Origin: Solimicrobium sp043758755
GTDB lineage: Bacteria > Pseudomonadota > Gammaproteobacteria > Burkholderiales > Burkholderiaceae_D
Direction of reading: 5' to 3'
Assembly (NCBI GenBank): GCA_043758755.1
Contig: JAYVMW010000016.1
Span: forward strand, 248,001 to 312,000
DNA length: 64,000 nt
In this document: piece by piece, positions 43,779 to 52,564 of the stretch
Layout of the letters: each line of letters opens with the position of its first letter
How positions within the stretch are numbered: position 1 is the first letter of the stretch
Position numbers and translations under genes: made by a program
The notes under the pieces: generated by a model
Databases searched by the model: none
Seen by the model: only the letters and a program-made list of their open reading frames with translations
What the model was told of the DNA's origin: nothing

Positions 43779-45166
43779 AAACCTTTTCCCTGGCATTGCG
43801 CAATCTGCTCAGAAACCGGCGCCGCTCACTCACCACCCTGCTGGCCATGGTGATCGGGTTGACGGCAATTTTGCTGTTTGGCGGTTACCGCTCGAATATC
43901 ACCCACGGTATCGAGAGCGGCTTCATTCAGAGCACCGGCCATCTGCAGATCCAGCATCAGAATTATTATCTGGAAGGCGGCGACAATCCGACCGCCTACG
44001 GCATTCCGGATTACCAGCACATCATCGATGTGGTCAGCCACGATCCGGAACTGGCACCCTATCTGCGAGTCGTAACGCCCACCCTGCAATTGGGTGGACT
44101 GGCCGGCAATTTTGCCGCGGGCATTTCGCGCTCGGTGTTTGCCGTCGGTGTCGTGCCGGAACAGCGCAGCCAGATGGAAAAGTGGAATGACTACGGACTG
44201 GTCAGTTATGTCAAACCGTTACAGCTCAGCGGCACCAGTGCGGATTCGGTCGTGATCGGTGATGGTCTGGCGCGCAAACTCAAACTGTGCAATGCACTTC
44301 ACATGACCGGTTGCGTGCAAAGCGACACACCAGTCAGCGCAGCCCCGGGTGCAGCAGCACCAGACGACATTGCCGCGCTGTCCGACCTTGCCCAGGGTGA
44401 CCTGCAAAAAGAAACCGGTACCCGCATTGAAATGCTGGCCTCTACCGCCCATGGCGCACCGAATGTCGCCAGCCTGTCGGTGGTGTCATCCCGAAACATG
44501 GGCATCAAGGCGCTCGATGACGTGTATCTGGCTATGCATCTGTCGCAGGCGCAACGACTGATCTACGGTTCCAATGCGCCACAGGTCACCGCCATCCAGA
44601 TCCAACTGCACCACACCAGCCAGATTCCTGTGGTGCAGGCCAGACTGCAGAAATTGATCACGGAACGGTTTCCCGGCCAGCCGCTGGAAATTCAGGATTT
44701 CAAAACCCTCAACCCGATGTTTGGACAGACCGCGCAATTCATGAATTCCATGTTCGGCTTTATCGCCACGCTCATTGCCGTGATTGTGCTGTTCACGATC
44801 GGCAATACCATGAGCACTGCCGTGGTGGAACGTACGGTGGAAATCGGCACGCTGCGCGCCATGGGACTGCGCCGCGCCGGATTGCGCAATCTGTTTTTGT
44901 GTGAAGGCATATTGCTGGGTCTGATCGGAGCGGCTGCCGGTGTCATCAGCGCACTGGGCATTGCGTACCTGATCAACCACAGCGGACTGTCCTGGACACC
45001 ACCGGGCTACTCGGATGCGTATCTGATTCTGGTACGGGTGTGGCAGGATCCGGGCCTGCTGGCCGGCAGCGTGCTCGGACTGGTGGTGGTCACGGTCATC
45101 TCGGCCTGGTGGCCGGCCAACCGCGCCTCGAAAATGATGATCGTCGATGCACTGCGCCATGTTTAA
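43775..45166 (+). CDS. FtsX/MacB-type ABC permease
   Basis: 463 residues. One N-terminal membrane helix (LTTLLAMVIGLTAILLFGG) is followed by a long periplasmic domain of about 270 residues with HGIESGFIQSTGHLQIQHQN, ISRSVFAVGVVPEQRSQMEK and an Ala/Pro/Asp-rich insert. Then three C-terminal helices follow, starting TAQFMNSMFGFIATLIAVIV and GILLGLIGAAAGVISALGIA. This is the MacB_PCD plus FtsX layout. Such permeases extract lipoproteins or export compounds to the outer membrane. The unusual Ala/Pro/Asp-rich insert lies near residue 185-205. The gene overlaps the ATPase and is followed 43 bases later by the LolA-like gene. Confidence 0.9.
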   Translation: MKTFSLALRNLLRNRRRSLTTLLAMVIGLTAILLFGGYRSNITHGIESGFIQSTGHLQIQHQNYYLEGGDNPTAYGIPDYQHIIDVVSHDPELAPYLRVVTPTLQLGGLAGNFAAGISRSVFAVGVVPEQRSQMEKWNDYGLVSYVKPLQLSGTSADSVVIGDGLARKLKLCNALHMTGCVQSDTPVSAAPGAAAPDDIAALSDLAQGDLQKETGTRIEMLASTAHGAPNVASLSVVSSRNMGIKALDDVYLAMHLSQAQRLIYGSNAPQVTAIQIQLHHTSQIPVVQARLQKLITERFPGQPLEIQDFKTLNPMFGQTAQFMNSMFGFIATLIAVIVLFTIGNTMSTAVVERTVEIGTLRAMGLRRAGLRNLFLCEGILLGLIGAAAGVISALGIAYLINHSGLSWTPPGYSDAYLILVRVWQDPGLLAGSVLGLVVVTVISAWWPANRASKMMIVDALRHV

Positions 45167-45209
45167 CTCAACCTGTAATGCAACTTCTAACTTCTCTTGT
45201 GGAATTTCC

Positions 45210-45992
45210 ATGCAATTCATAAAGCGCGTTTTGATCGGTTTCGCACTGCTGTCGTCAGTGGTTTCATCACTGGCTGCGACTGCACCAACGCCGCAGGAAA
45301 TACTGGCCTCCAGTGATGCGGTGCGCAATCCTGATTTTCCGTTCGGCATGACCAATACCCTGACCGAATATAAAAACGGTCAACAGACCGACACCAGTAC
45401 GCTGAGTATCTATTCCCGGGCCGATCAGTCCAGCGGTCAGTTTCGCAGCCTGATCCGCTATATCGCGCCGGCACGCGATGCCAACAAGCTGATTTTATTC
45501 AGCGGCAAGGATTTGTGGTTTTACGATCCGTCCAGCAAGGCCAGCATCCGCATGTCGCCACAGCAGCGACTGCTGGGACAGGCCTCGAACGGCGACGTGG
45601 TGACCGTCAATCTGGCGCGCGATTACAAGGCGGTCTCGGCCGTTGAAGAAGATACCCAGGACGGTGAGAAGCAACTGCGCCACTGCTACAAAGTGGCCAT
45701 GCAGGCCGGCACGCCCGACGCCACTTATCACCATATCGAGATGTGGATTGAAGTCGGCACCTATCATCCGGTCAAGGCGCGCTTTTATGCCGACAGCAAC
45801 AAACTGCTTAAAAGCGCCTATTACCGCAAATATGAAAAGCAGCTGGGCATAGAACGCCCAACCGAAACGGTGATCATCGATGGGCTGGATCCGAAATGGG
45901 TCACCGTGATGCGTTACTCGGATCTGGTCAAACGCGATGTGCCCGAACTGTGGCTGCAGCGTGAATATTTACCGCGCTTTAAACCCGAATGA
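45210..45992 (+). CDS. LolA-like outer-membrane lipoprotein-sorting protein
   Basis: 260 residues. MQFIKRVLIGFALLSSVVSS is a signal peptide. The mature part has TPQEILASSDAVRNPDFPFG, TLSIYSRADQSSGQFRSLIR, LILFSGKDLWFYDPSSKASI and RHCYKVAMQAGTPDATYHHI, the LolA/LppX/MucB-like fold of the COG2834 type. These proteins carry lipids or lipoproteins across the periplasm. It lies between the FtsX permease and a barrel gene, overlapping the latter by four bases. The start at 45210 puts the hydrophobic stretch at the N terminus; the frame is open to 45147. No bona fide LolA partner role is shown. Confidence 0.88.
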   Translation: MQFIKRVLIGFALLSSVVSSLAATAPTPQEILASSDAVRNPDFPFGMTNTLTEYKNGQQTDTSTLSIYSRADQSSGQFRSLIRYIAPARDANKLILFSGKDLWFYDPSSKASIRMSPQQRLLGQASNGDVVTVNLARDYKAVSAVEEDTQDGEKQLRHCYKVAMQAGTPDATYHHIEMWIEVGTYHPVKARFYADSNKLLKSAYYRKYEKQLGIERPTETVIIDGLDPKWVTVMRYSDLVKRDVPELWLQREYLPRFKPE

Positions 45993-47266
45993 AGCGCGTA
46001 TTCGTTTGCGCGACACTCGGCGCCATACTGCATTTACTGACTGGCGCAGCGCTGGCTCAGGCAGATCCGGATATGGATGCACTGCAGCTGGCAGATCAGA
46101 TTGCCACACCGGCAGCAGCTGCGAGCAACTGGCTCATGTTCGGCGAACTCTCGGCCGGCGGCGCAGTACTGCGCGACACGGACAGTTTTCAGCCGAATCA
46201 GCGCGCCTCGTTTGACCTGCGCTACGACAATACTTTTGCGCCGGGCTGGCGCGCCGTGTTTTCTGACCGGCTCGACTACGACAATCCGGCACAGATGCCT
46301 TTCGACAGCACCATCAACACCATCAGGGAAAGCTATCTGAGCTGGCAACCCGGCTCTGATCTGCTGTTTGATCTGGGTCGCATCAATGAGCGCAACGGTG
46401 TAGCGCTGGGTTACAACCCGACCGATTATTTCAAAACCAATGCGGTGCGCTCGGTGGTGTCGGTCGACCCGAACAGCCTGAAAGAAAATCGTCAGGGCAG
46501 TGTCATGCTCAAAGCACAGCAACTCTCCGACAGTGGTTCGGCCACCTTGCTGTTTTCGCCCAAACTCGGCACTACAACCAGTTATGCCGGCTTCAATCCG
46601 GATCTGGCCGCCACCAACAATGTCAAGCGCTGGCTACTCAGCGTCAGTCCTAAACTGTCCGAAGATTTCAATCCCAAACTGCTGGTGTACAAGGCCGACC
46701 AGTCGCCGGTGCAGTTCGGCCTGAATCTGACCAGTCTGATCAGCGATGCAGCGGTGGTATATCTGGAATGGTCAGGTGGGCGCAGCCTTTCACAACTGTC
46801 TTTGGCCCAGCAACTGCTGAAACTGCCTTACGAAAACGACACTGCGTTTCGCAACCGTCTGGCCAGCGGACTGACTTACACCACCGAAAATAAAATATCG
46901 CTGACTGCCGAATATGAATACAACGGCGCCGGGTTGGACCAGCAACACTGGCAAAGCATCGCCACGTCGCCCTTCTACGGGCTGTATCGTTACTGGCTGC
47001 AGTCGATTCAGGAATCACCCACCAAACGCAGCGCGTTTTTATATGGTTCGTGGCAGGATGCGCTGATCAATCATCTGGATTTGGCAGCGATGGAAAAAAA
47101 CAATTTGAACGATCACAGCCGGCTGTCATGGCTGGAGGCGCGTTACCACCTGTCACATTCGGAATTTGCACTGCAGTGGCAGCTCGACAGCGGCAGCCGC
47201 AGCAGTGAATTCGGCGCTGCCGGACAAACCCAGACCTGGGCTTTGGTAGGGCGGTTTTATTTTTGA
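45989..47266 (+). CDS. Outer-membrane beta-barrel protein of the ABC/LolA operon
   Basis: 425 residues. The signal peptide ends LLTGAALAQADP. Strand-rich segments follow: SNWLMFGELSAGGAVLRDTD, ASFDLRYDNTFAPGWRAVFS, RESYLSWQPGSDLLFDLGRI and WLEARYHLSHSEFALQWQLD, with the end WALVGRFYF as expected for an outer-membrane barrel. I do not recognise a named family; it resembles alginate-export-like or DUF1302-like porins in layout. It starts inside the LolA-like stop (ATGA). It probably receives or passes cargo for the ATPase, permease and LolA-like proteins. It converges with the DUF1634 gene. Confidence 0.82.
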   Translation: MKRVFVCATLGAILHLLTGAALAQADPDMDALQLADQIATPAAAASNWLMFGELSAGGAVLRDTDSFQPNQRASFDLRYDNTFAPGWRAVFSDRLDYDNPAQMPFDSTINTIRESYLSWQPGSDLLFDLGRINERNGVALGYNPTDYFKTNAVRSVVSVDPNSLKENRQGSVMLKAQQLSDSGSATLLFSPKLGTTTSYAGFNPDLAATNNVKRWLLSVSPKLSEDFNPKLLVYKADQSPVQFGLNLTSLISDAAVVYLEWSGGRSLSQLSLAQQLLKLPYENDTAFRNRLASGLTYTTENKISLTAEYEYNGAGLDQQHWQSIATSPFYGLYRYWLQSIQESPTKRSAFLYGSWQDALINHLDLAAMEKNNLNDHSRLSWLEARYHLSHSEFALQWQLDSGSRSSEFGAAGQTQTWALVGRFYF

Positions 47267-47271
47267 ACGGA

Positions 47272-47583
47272 CTATGGGATAAAAGCGATCCCCACTGCGA
47301 TGATAGCCAGAACAAAGGCCGAAATTGCTACGTAGACATAGTCGCGCTCACGCAGGAAAATCACCAGCATCAGTGCCACGCGCACAATTGGCAACAGGAT
47401 GAACAGCGCAACACCCGATTTCACGACGGCATGACCGCTTAGCCCGAGCGAATGTTCAATGTGCGGAAGTGCGCCCATGACAATCCCGGCCACAATGATG
47501 GCCGACGCAAGCCATGTCCCATACCAAAGCAATGCGGCGATGAGTTGTTCGCGGTAGAGGTAATTACCTGTCTTGTGCTTCAT
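47272..47583 (-). CDS. DUF1634 membrane protein
   Basis: 103 residues with three predicted membrane helices: LIAALLWYGTWLASAIIVAG, VVKSGVALFILLPIVRVALM and VYVAISAFVLAIIAVGIAFI. The end and the small size fit DUF1634, known as a frequent partner of TauE/SafE permeases. It overlaps the TauE/SafE stop by four bases (ATGA), so the proteins are probably made together and act as a complex. The substrate (sulfite, sulfoacetate or another organic anion) is not determined. It converges with the barrel gene, with six bases between stop codons. Confidence 0.88.
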   Translation of the reverse strand: MKHKTGNYLYREQLIAALLWYGTWLASAIIVAGIVMGALPHIEHSLGLSGHAVVKSGVALFILLPIVRVALMLVIFLRERDYVYVAISAFVLAIIAVGIAFIP

Positions 47584-48440
47584 GCCGGGCCCGCGAGAAT
47601 ATTCACATTCAACGCACTCAACAGCATCTGGACAGCGAGCAACGCGAGAACAATGACAAAGAAAATGCGCAATTTATCAGCGGGAAGTCCCATCAGGAGT
47701 CGTGCGCCAAGAAGCGATCCCACCACCGAGCCAAGTGCAATCGGGCCGGCAATTCCGATGTCAATATCGCCCCGCACGAAGTAGGCTCCCGCGCTCGCTG
47801 CCGCGGTCACCCCGATCATGAAATTGGAGGTCGCGGACGAAACTTTGATCGGCAACCGCAAGGCCGTGTCCATTGCGGGTATTTTGAGGACACCGGAGCC
47901 GATCCCAAGCAGTGCCGAAATCATTCCCGCTCCATACATGAGGAGCAGGCCAAGCGGAACACGACCAACCTGATACGGAATATCTCGTCCAAGCGCCCGG
48001 TCTGGAAAGCTCGAATGCAAACGCAACACGGTAGCCCAGCTCTTGACATTGGGCGCACTGGCATCGATTACGTCGCGGCGCCGCGCAAGCATCTGCCTGG
48101 CCGACACGGCCAAAATGACGGCGAATAATCCGTACAGAAAGGACGTCGAGGCGATACCGATGAGGAACACACCACTGAGCGCTCCCAACGTGGTGCCGGT
48201 CTCCAGAACGATGGCAAGCCTGATGTTGGTCAGGCGCTCTCTCAAGAACGGCGCTGCGCTGCCGCACGAACAGGCGATAACGGAAACGATGCTGGCGCCG
48301 ATCGCGGCGTGAATATCCACTCCGAACAACAGGGTGAGAATCGGTACGATAAAGATTCCACTTGCCATGCCGAGTACACCACCAAGCGCACTTGCGCCGA
48401 AGGCAGCTACAAATAGACAGACGATCTTTGATATTTCCAT
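47580..48440 (-). CDS. TauE/SafE-family anion permease
   Basis: 286 residues from an ATG at 48440, preceded by GAGGG; the frame is open farther upstream without a good site. About eight membrane helices are visible, including CLFVAAFGASALGGVLGMAS, IHAAIGASIVSVIACSCGSA and SATSNFMIGVTAAASAGAYF, and the GLGSGVLKIPAMD-like loop (here GIGSGVLKIPAMDTALRLPI). The family exports sulfite, taurine-derived or similar anions. It forms an operon with the DUF1634 protein. Nothing else in the window concerns sulfur. Confidence 0.9.
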   Translation of the reverse strand: MEISKIVCLFVAAFGASALGGVLGMASGIFIVPILTLLFGVDIHAAIGASIVSVIACSCGSAAPFLRERLTNIRLAIVLETGTTLGALSGVFLIGIASTSFLYGLFAVILAVSARQMLARRRDVIDASAPNVKSWATVLRLHSSFPDRALGRDIPYQVGRVPLGLLLMYGAGMISALLGIGSGVLKIPAMDTALRLPIKVSSATSNFMIGVTAAASAGAYFVRGDIDIGIAGPIALGSVVGSLLGARLLMGLPADKLRIFFVIVLALLAVQMLLSALNVNILAGPA

Positions 48441-48637
48441 TGGAGCACCCTCGTTCACATCCGCACGCGCGCACGGCGGGATTGTTGCGTGGGCAATCGG
48501 ATCGTTTGCCACAGCAGTAAATTTTTGAAATTGATCGCTCGGTCCGTTTCGGCCCATTCGTCCCGATCTGTCGGCTTGTACTGCAAGTTCACATGATAAT
48601 TCACAATATGTGCTCATTGCAGACTTAAGACTTCCAA

Positions 48638-49588
48638 CTATGATCCGGTGGCCATTTGCTTTAGCACTTCCAAAACTTCATTTTTTAATTCTGGCCCGCG
48701 ACTTTCTGAGAGCTGCTGCACCGTATGTCTTTGACCGATTTGCTGCGCGATCCGGTACCCGACGTAATAACCGCATCGAGGTGGCAAATCAGCTCGTCCG
48801 TTGCTTCCGTAGAAGAATGCCGCGTATTCGTTTTTGTCTTTGGAGTTCGCATTATCCAATAATTCCCGGGCAATCTTTCTCAACATGGGTTTTGTTGCCG
48901 CCGCCAATGTCGGCGACATTAACACCTGAGCTTCGGTGCTGCCATTATTCATTTGTTGACTTACATAGGTGGCCAGGCCTTCCTCCCACAATTGCGCCCA
49001 TATTGGCGCATCGTCATCGGTGAGTTCCGGGGCAATCTGCTCGTGGTACTGATGGAATAACTCATGATCAAAAAATACTTTGAGACTTTCATCCTCTTTA
49101 TGGTACCGCGCGATTCCGTCGATTCCAAATAACAATGCGGTTCTGTTATTGACAGTGCGTGTTCCACCATCGAAAGAAAACATCGAAATCATAAAATATA
49201 TCTTGGTAACGGGAGCGTATTTGGGGAACGTGACGGTGAAATCTTTCGCGTAGGTTTGAAAATCACGAGATATATCATTTGATATATTTTGCATTCTTGG
49301 AATGTAGGGTTCCACTTCAGCCAAATATTTGACCACTCTGGTGCTTTCATCCCGGTCGTCCTGTTTGCCACTTAGCGCACGCGTGCCGATTACACCCGCG
49401 CCATAAAGATCTGGATAGGCGTTAACCACCAGTTTAAAAAATAATTGTGTTTTTTCCTGATCACTCTTCCCTTTGGCAGCATCCCAAAATTTCCAGAATG
49501 ACGATGTGGTGTTAACTACGCTGATTTCGCGATTTTGCACAGTGAGTTCATCACCGCAATATGCCAAAGTTGAATTAAACAGGGTCAA
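48638..49588 (-). CDS. Exported HExxH metalloprotease-like protein, start region frame-broken
   Basis: About 316 residues in the main frame, unrecognised family. The motif VFFDHELFHQYHEQIAPE gives H-E-x-x-H, and WEEGLATYVSQQMNN follows as a gluzincin-type third ligand segment, so zinc protease activity is plausible. In-frame codons upstream of the apparent TTG start encode a hydrophobic stretch that would be a signal peptide, but no in-frame ATG exists before the stop at about 49621. An ATG at 49622 reads MKSALYCFF and would join this frame if a run of seven T (49596-49602) were six. This suggests a frameshift, a sequencing error, or a slippery tract. Confidence 0.68.
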   Translation of the reverse strand: MTLFNSTLAYCGDELTVQNREISVVNTTSSFWKFWDAAKGKSDQEKTQLFFKLVVNAYPDLYGAGVIGTRALSGKQDDRDESTRVVKYLAEVEPYIPRMQNISNDISRDFQTYAKDFTVTFPKYAPVTKIYFMISMFSFDGGTRTVNNRTALLFGIDGIARYHKEDESLKVFFDHELFHQYHEQIAPELTDDDAPIWAQLWEEGLATYVSQQMNNGSTEAQVLMSPTLAAATKPMLRKIARELLDNANSKDKNEYAAFFYGSNGRADLPPRCGYYVGYRIAQQIGQRHTVQQLSESRGPELKNEVLEVLKQMATGS

Positions 49589-49801
49589 TAGTGATAAAAA
49601 AACAGTAAAGGGCTGATTTCATATGATTTTAAATCGCAGTTCCTGATAAGAAAAACAGGAATATTTAGCCTGTGTTGAAGAATCAGGTCCGACATTGAAC
49701 AGTCTGCGTTGTGTTTGGAAGGGGGCGACCATTCCATTCAGTCGACAGCGGAGTGCAATCCAGACAGTGCGCAGCAATCAGCCAGGAACCGATAACCCCC
49801 A

Positions 49802-50176
49802 TCAATCGATAAACGTCCAGGTATCTGCTCCGTCGAAGTGACGAACCCGCACCGATACCTGAAGGCGTGGGTCAAAATTACTCAGATTCACGCCATGCCT
49901 AGCTCCCAACGCTCCATCGACCGGTTCCCAATGCGTCACGCAACCGCATATTTTGCATCGGACTGTCCTTAGCGTCTTGTCGCCCCAGACGTAGTCGACG
50001 GTATGCTCCGGGTGACCTTCAATACGCACAGTCCCAAAAGGATAGTAGGCCCACAGTCCTCCAAGTCGCCGACACAGTGAGCAATTGCATCGAATCGCAG
50101 TCTCTGGCATCGATGGCAAAGTCAGACTCACCGCGCCACAGTGGCAAGTACCTTGCAGGGTTATGGTGTCTGACAT
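49802..50176 (-). CDS. GFA/CENP-V family zinc protein
   Basis: 124 residues. The start MSDTITLQGTCHCGAVSLTL and the later CNCSLCRRLGG and CKICGCVTHW motifs supply the Cys ligands of the GFA zinc fold (S-(hydroxymethyl)glutathione synthase-like). Activity is not established for most members. The ATG at 50176 has a GGAA too close for ideal spacing; a GTG start at 50221 would overlap the previous gene. It follows the small membrane protein gene on the same strand and may be cotranscribed with it. It has no obvious link with the methyltransferase upstream. Confidence 0.85.
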   Translation of the reverse strand: MSDTITLQGTCHCGAVSLTLPSMPETAIRCNCSLCRRLGGLWAYYPFGTVRIEGHPEHTVDYVWGDKTLRTVRCKICGCVTHWEPVDGALGARHGVNLSNFDPRLQVSVRVRHFDGADTWTFID

Positions 50177-50217
50177 TTCCGGCGCGGTGTCAGGCCCTGC
50201 GTTGAAAATACCGGCTG

Positions 50218-50418
50218 TCACAAAGATTTACCGTCAACGATCTGGCTGAGAAGCTCGGCTGGAATTGGTTGCCCGTGTTGGGTTAAATGTCGTACCGTCT
50301 CATGCAGCAAATTCATCCGGGTAACTTTCAAAACAGTCCGGGCAATAATGGCGACTACCGGAATAAGAAGGGCAATTATTGGAATTAACAGCGGCGACAG
50401 GTTGTTAAGAAAATTCAT
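50218..50418 (-). CDS. Small membrane-anchored protein, DUF6249-like
   Basis: 66 residues. AAGGGGGA precedes the ATG. An N-terminal membrane helix (LSPLLIPIIALLIPVVAIIA, about 8-27) is followed by a short cytoplasmic tail with ETVRHLTQHGQPIPAELLSQ. The motif of a helix followed by E-x-x-R-x-L and G-Q-P-I-P recalls DUF6249-type proteins, often near phage shock or sigma-factor genes. I cannot confirm the family. It lies directly upstream of the GFA gene. The function is unknown. Confidence 0.65.
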   Translation of the reverse strand: MNFLNNLSPLLIPIIALLIPVVAIIARTVLKVTRMNLLHETVRHLTQHGQPIPAELLSQIVDGKSL

Positions 50419-50515
50419 TTGTTCCCCCTTGGTTAAATTATTACAGTGGACCTCATTGAATATTACCGACGGATATCAGCGCATTCTAAGACGCGCACCG
50501 CTTTGAACTGCCGCG

Positions 50516-51289
50516 TCAAGTCGCCGGCCTCTTGAAGCGTAAAGCAAATTGATCGGTCTTCCCGCGAATCGATGGATCAAATACTGGAATAGTATGAGGA
50601 TCAGCAGGATTGCTCAATGCCATTGATTCACCCTCAAATACAAATCCGGCAGCCGTCACTTCTTGCACAACAATTTCTCTTTCAATCCGGTGCAGCCTGG
50701 CCATTGTTGCGTCGTCCTGCGGACCAATGGCGGCGTGATCCACAACGATGTACAGTCCACCAGGTTTTAATGCTTCAAATACCGCTTTATTGAGCCGGCC
50801 GGCAGCACTTGCGCCACCGGCAATATGTACGTCATGATAATTCTGCGATGTCCAAACCACGTCCGCTTTGACCGGCACGTTTAACGACACATCCGTTGAT
50901 ACGACGTCATGCACATTGGAATGCCCTGGTTCCAGAGAAACCGACGGTGGGCGTGGCCGGTCCTTGAATTTGTCGAGCAAAAATTGTGGTACGACCGAAT
51001 ACACGGCGCCCTGTGTCCCTACCGCGTTGCTGAACAGTCGTGTGAAATAGCCTTTGCCAGGAATATAGTCAATTACAGTCTGACCCGGTTTGATGTGCGC
51101 AAAGGCGAGCATATCAGCAGGCCTGCGTTGAGCGTCTCTGGCAATGTCTTCAGTCGGCCGTCCTGTCACCAGGAGGGTATCCTGCGCATTGTCGGCGGCG
51201 CACGCTGGTTTCAACGCCATCGTCAGGGCAATGGCGATACCCAACATGGAAAATAAAGAATATTTAGATATTTCGGCAAGTGATTTCAT
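50516..51289 (-). CDS. Exported class I SAM-dependent methyltransferase (COG4798 type)
   Basis: 257 residues with an N-terminal signal sequence ending near ALKPACAAD. The mature part has ARDAQRRPADMLAFAHIKPG, TVIDYIPGKGYFTRLFSNAV with a glycine loop resembling motif I, DVVWTSQNYHDVHIAG and ALKPGGLYIVVDHAA. This is the predicted exported methyltransferase family of COG4798. SAM is not known to be common in the periplasm, so true activity is unclear. No cofactor transporter is nearby. It is alone on the minus strand between the small gene pair and the nitronate monooxygenase. Confidence 0.85.
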   Translation of the reverse strand: MKSLAEISKYSLFSMLGIAIALTMALKPACAADNAQDTLLVTGRPTEDIARDAQRRPADMLAFAHIKPGQTVIDYIPGKGYFTRLFSNAVGTQGAVYSVVPQFLLDKFKDRPRPPSVSLEPGHSNVHDVVSTDVSLNVPVKADVVWTSQNYHDVHIAGGASAAGRLNKAVFEALKPGGLYIVVDHAAIGPQDDATMARLHRIEREIVVQEVTAAGFVFEGESMALSNPADPHTIPVFDPSIRGKTDQFALRFKRPAT

Positions 51290-51322
51290 TTCGTAAGTCC
51301 TCCAAGTGATTGCAGCCAGTCT

Positions 51323-52564
51323 TCAAGGTAACGCAATCTTGTTATCCACGCTGAACTGGTAGTCTTGGAATATGTGTTCAGCGCTTAAGGTCTGATACGT
51401 GCCGTCCTGGCGTTTTGTGGTGGTGTCCTTGAGTCGATACGCATACTGACCGCAGGTCCAGCAATTGTAATTGCGCATGTGGGTACACAGACAGGTTTTA
51501 TCCATCACCACAATATTTTTCCCGTCGGGGTGCAGGGCGATCTGTTCATTGTATGCCGTGATGTAGTCGCAATTGCCTTTGCCATCCAGAAGATAGCCAT
51601 ACGATTCACATCCTGGCCGGATGCCGGAACCAATCGCGGGTGTGTTTTTCAGCATCCGCATCGGGTAACCGGTAGGAGAAATCGTGTTAACCACGATGTC
51701 GTCTTCACTGGCCCTGAAGTATTCCTGTTTGACATGGTCCGGCAAACCACATTCGTTGGCTACGGTAAAGCGCGTGGCGACCTGCACGCCTGCAGCACCA
51801 TTTTCCAGAAAAGAAACCGCATCACTGCCTGTGAAAATACCTCCTGCGGCAATCAGCGGTATCGCCAGATTTTCGGCTTTTAAATAAGTTGCGATTTCCG
51901 TCATGATGGTGAGCAAATCATATTGTGCCCAATCCAGACCGAATCCCAAATGGCCGCCTGCCAGCGGGCCTTCGACGATGATATAGTCCGGCAATCGGTT
52001 CAGTTTTGCATTCTTGCGCAAGAACAGCTGAAGTGCGCGCAGGGACGAAACTATAATGCCGAGTTGGGCATCCCGAAACCGGGGATGATCTTCCATTAAT
52101 CCAAACGATGCGAGATGTAACCCTGCACTCAGGGTAATGCCGTCAATTCCGGCATCGAGCGCTGAAGTCAGGCGCATGTGCAAAGTCTCACGCGGCGCAT
52201 TCATGGTCAGCTTTTCCATGCAATTGATGAATATCATTCCATCGCCATGCTTGGCTTCCATGGTTCTGGCAACGTGCAGATTGGTCGCTTCGGCCAGTTG
52301 CGCAAGATCGAATTTCACTGTGGATTTATCAGGGTTATCGATGTTGTATCTGTAAAACCTGGTCTTGCTTTTAACGAAGCTGGTATCAAATCGGCGGTCC
52401 GATACATCTTGCACCATGGCGTCCGAAATATGGCCGATCCCACCCAAGCGTGAGGCCTCTAAGGCAAGTTCAGCTGTGGATATGTCAACGCCCATACCAC
52501 CAATCATAATTGGGACCAGATCCCGTTTACCCAATCGCAGTCTAAAATCGTCCACACGTTTCAT
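51323..52564 (-). CDS. Nitronate monooxygenase family protein with Cys-rich C terminus
   Basis: 413 residues. FMN-barrel features are DLVPIMIGGMGVDISTAELA, GIDGITLSAGLHLASFGLME, YIIVEGPLAGGHLGFGLDWA and IPLIAAGGIFTGSDAVSFLE followed by GAAGVQVATRF. These match nitronate monooxygenase/2-nitropropane dioxygenase-like enzymes that oxidise alkyl nitronates. The last 70 residues add CESYGYLLDGKGNCDY and TCLCTHMRNYNCWTCGQY, six cysteines that could bind iron-sulfur or zinc. The ribosome site is weak (GAAAG). It follows the methyltransferase gene on the same strand but the 33-base gap and weak site do not prove an operon. Confidence 0.85.
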   Translation of the reverse strand: MKRVDDFRLRLGKRDLVPIMIGGMGVDISTAELALEASRLGGIGHISDAMVQDVSDRRFDTSFVKSKTRFYRYNIDNPDKSTVKFDLAQLAEATNLHVARTMEAKHGDGMIFINCMEKLTMNAPRETLHMRLTSALDAGIDGITLSAGLHLASFGLMEDHPRFRDAQLGIIVSSLRALQLFLRKNAKLNRLPDYIIVEGPLAGGHLGFGLDWAQYDLLTIMTEIATYLKAENLAIPLIAAGGIFTGSDAVSFLENGAAGVQVATRFTVANECGLPDHVKQEYFRASEDDIVVNTISPTGYPMRMLKNTPAIGSGIRPGCESYGYLLDGKGNCDYITAYNEQIALHPDGKNIVVMDKTCLCTHMRNYNCWTCGQYAYRLKDTTTKRQDGTYQTLSAEHIFQDYQFSVDNKIALP

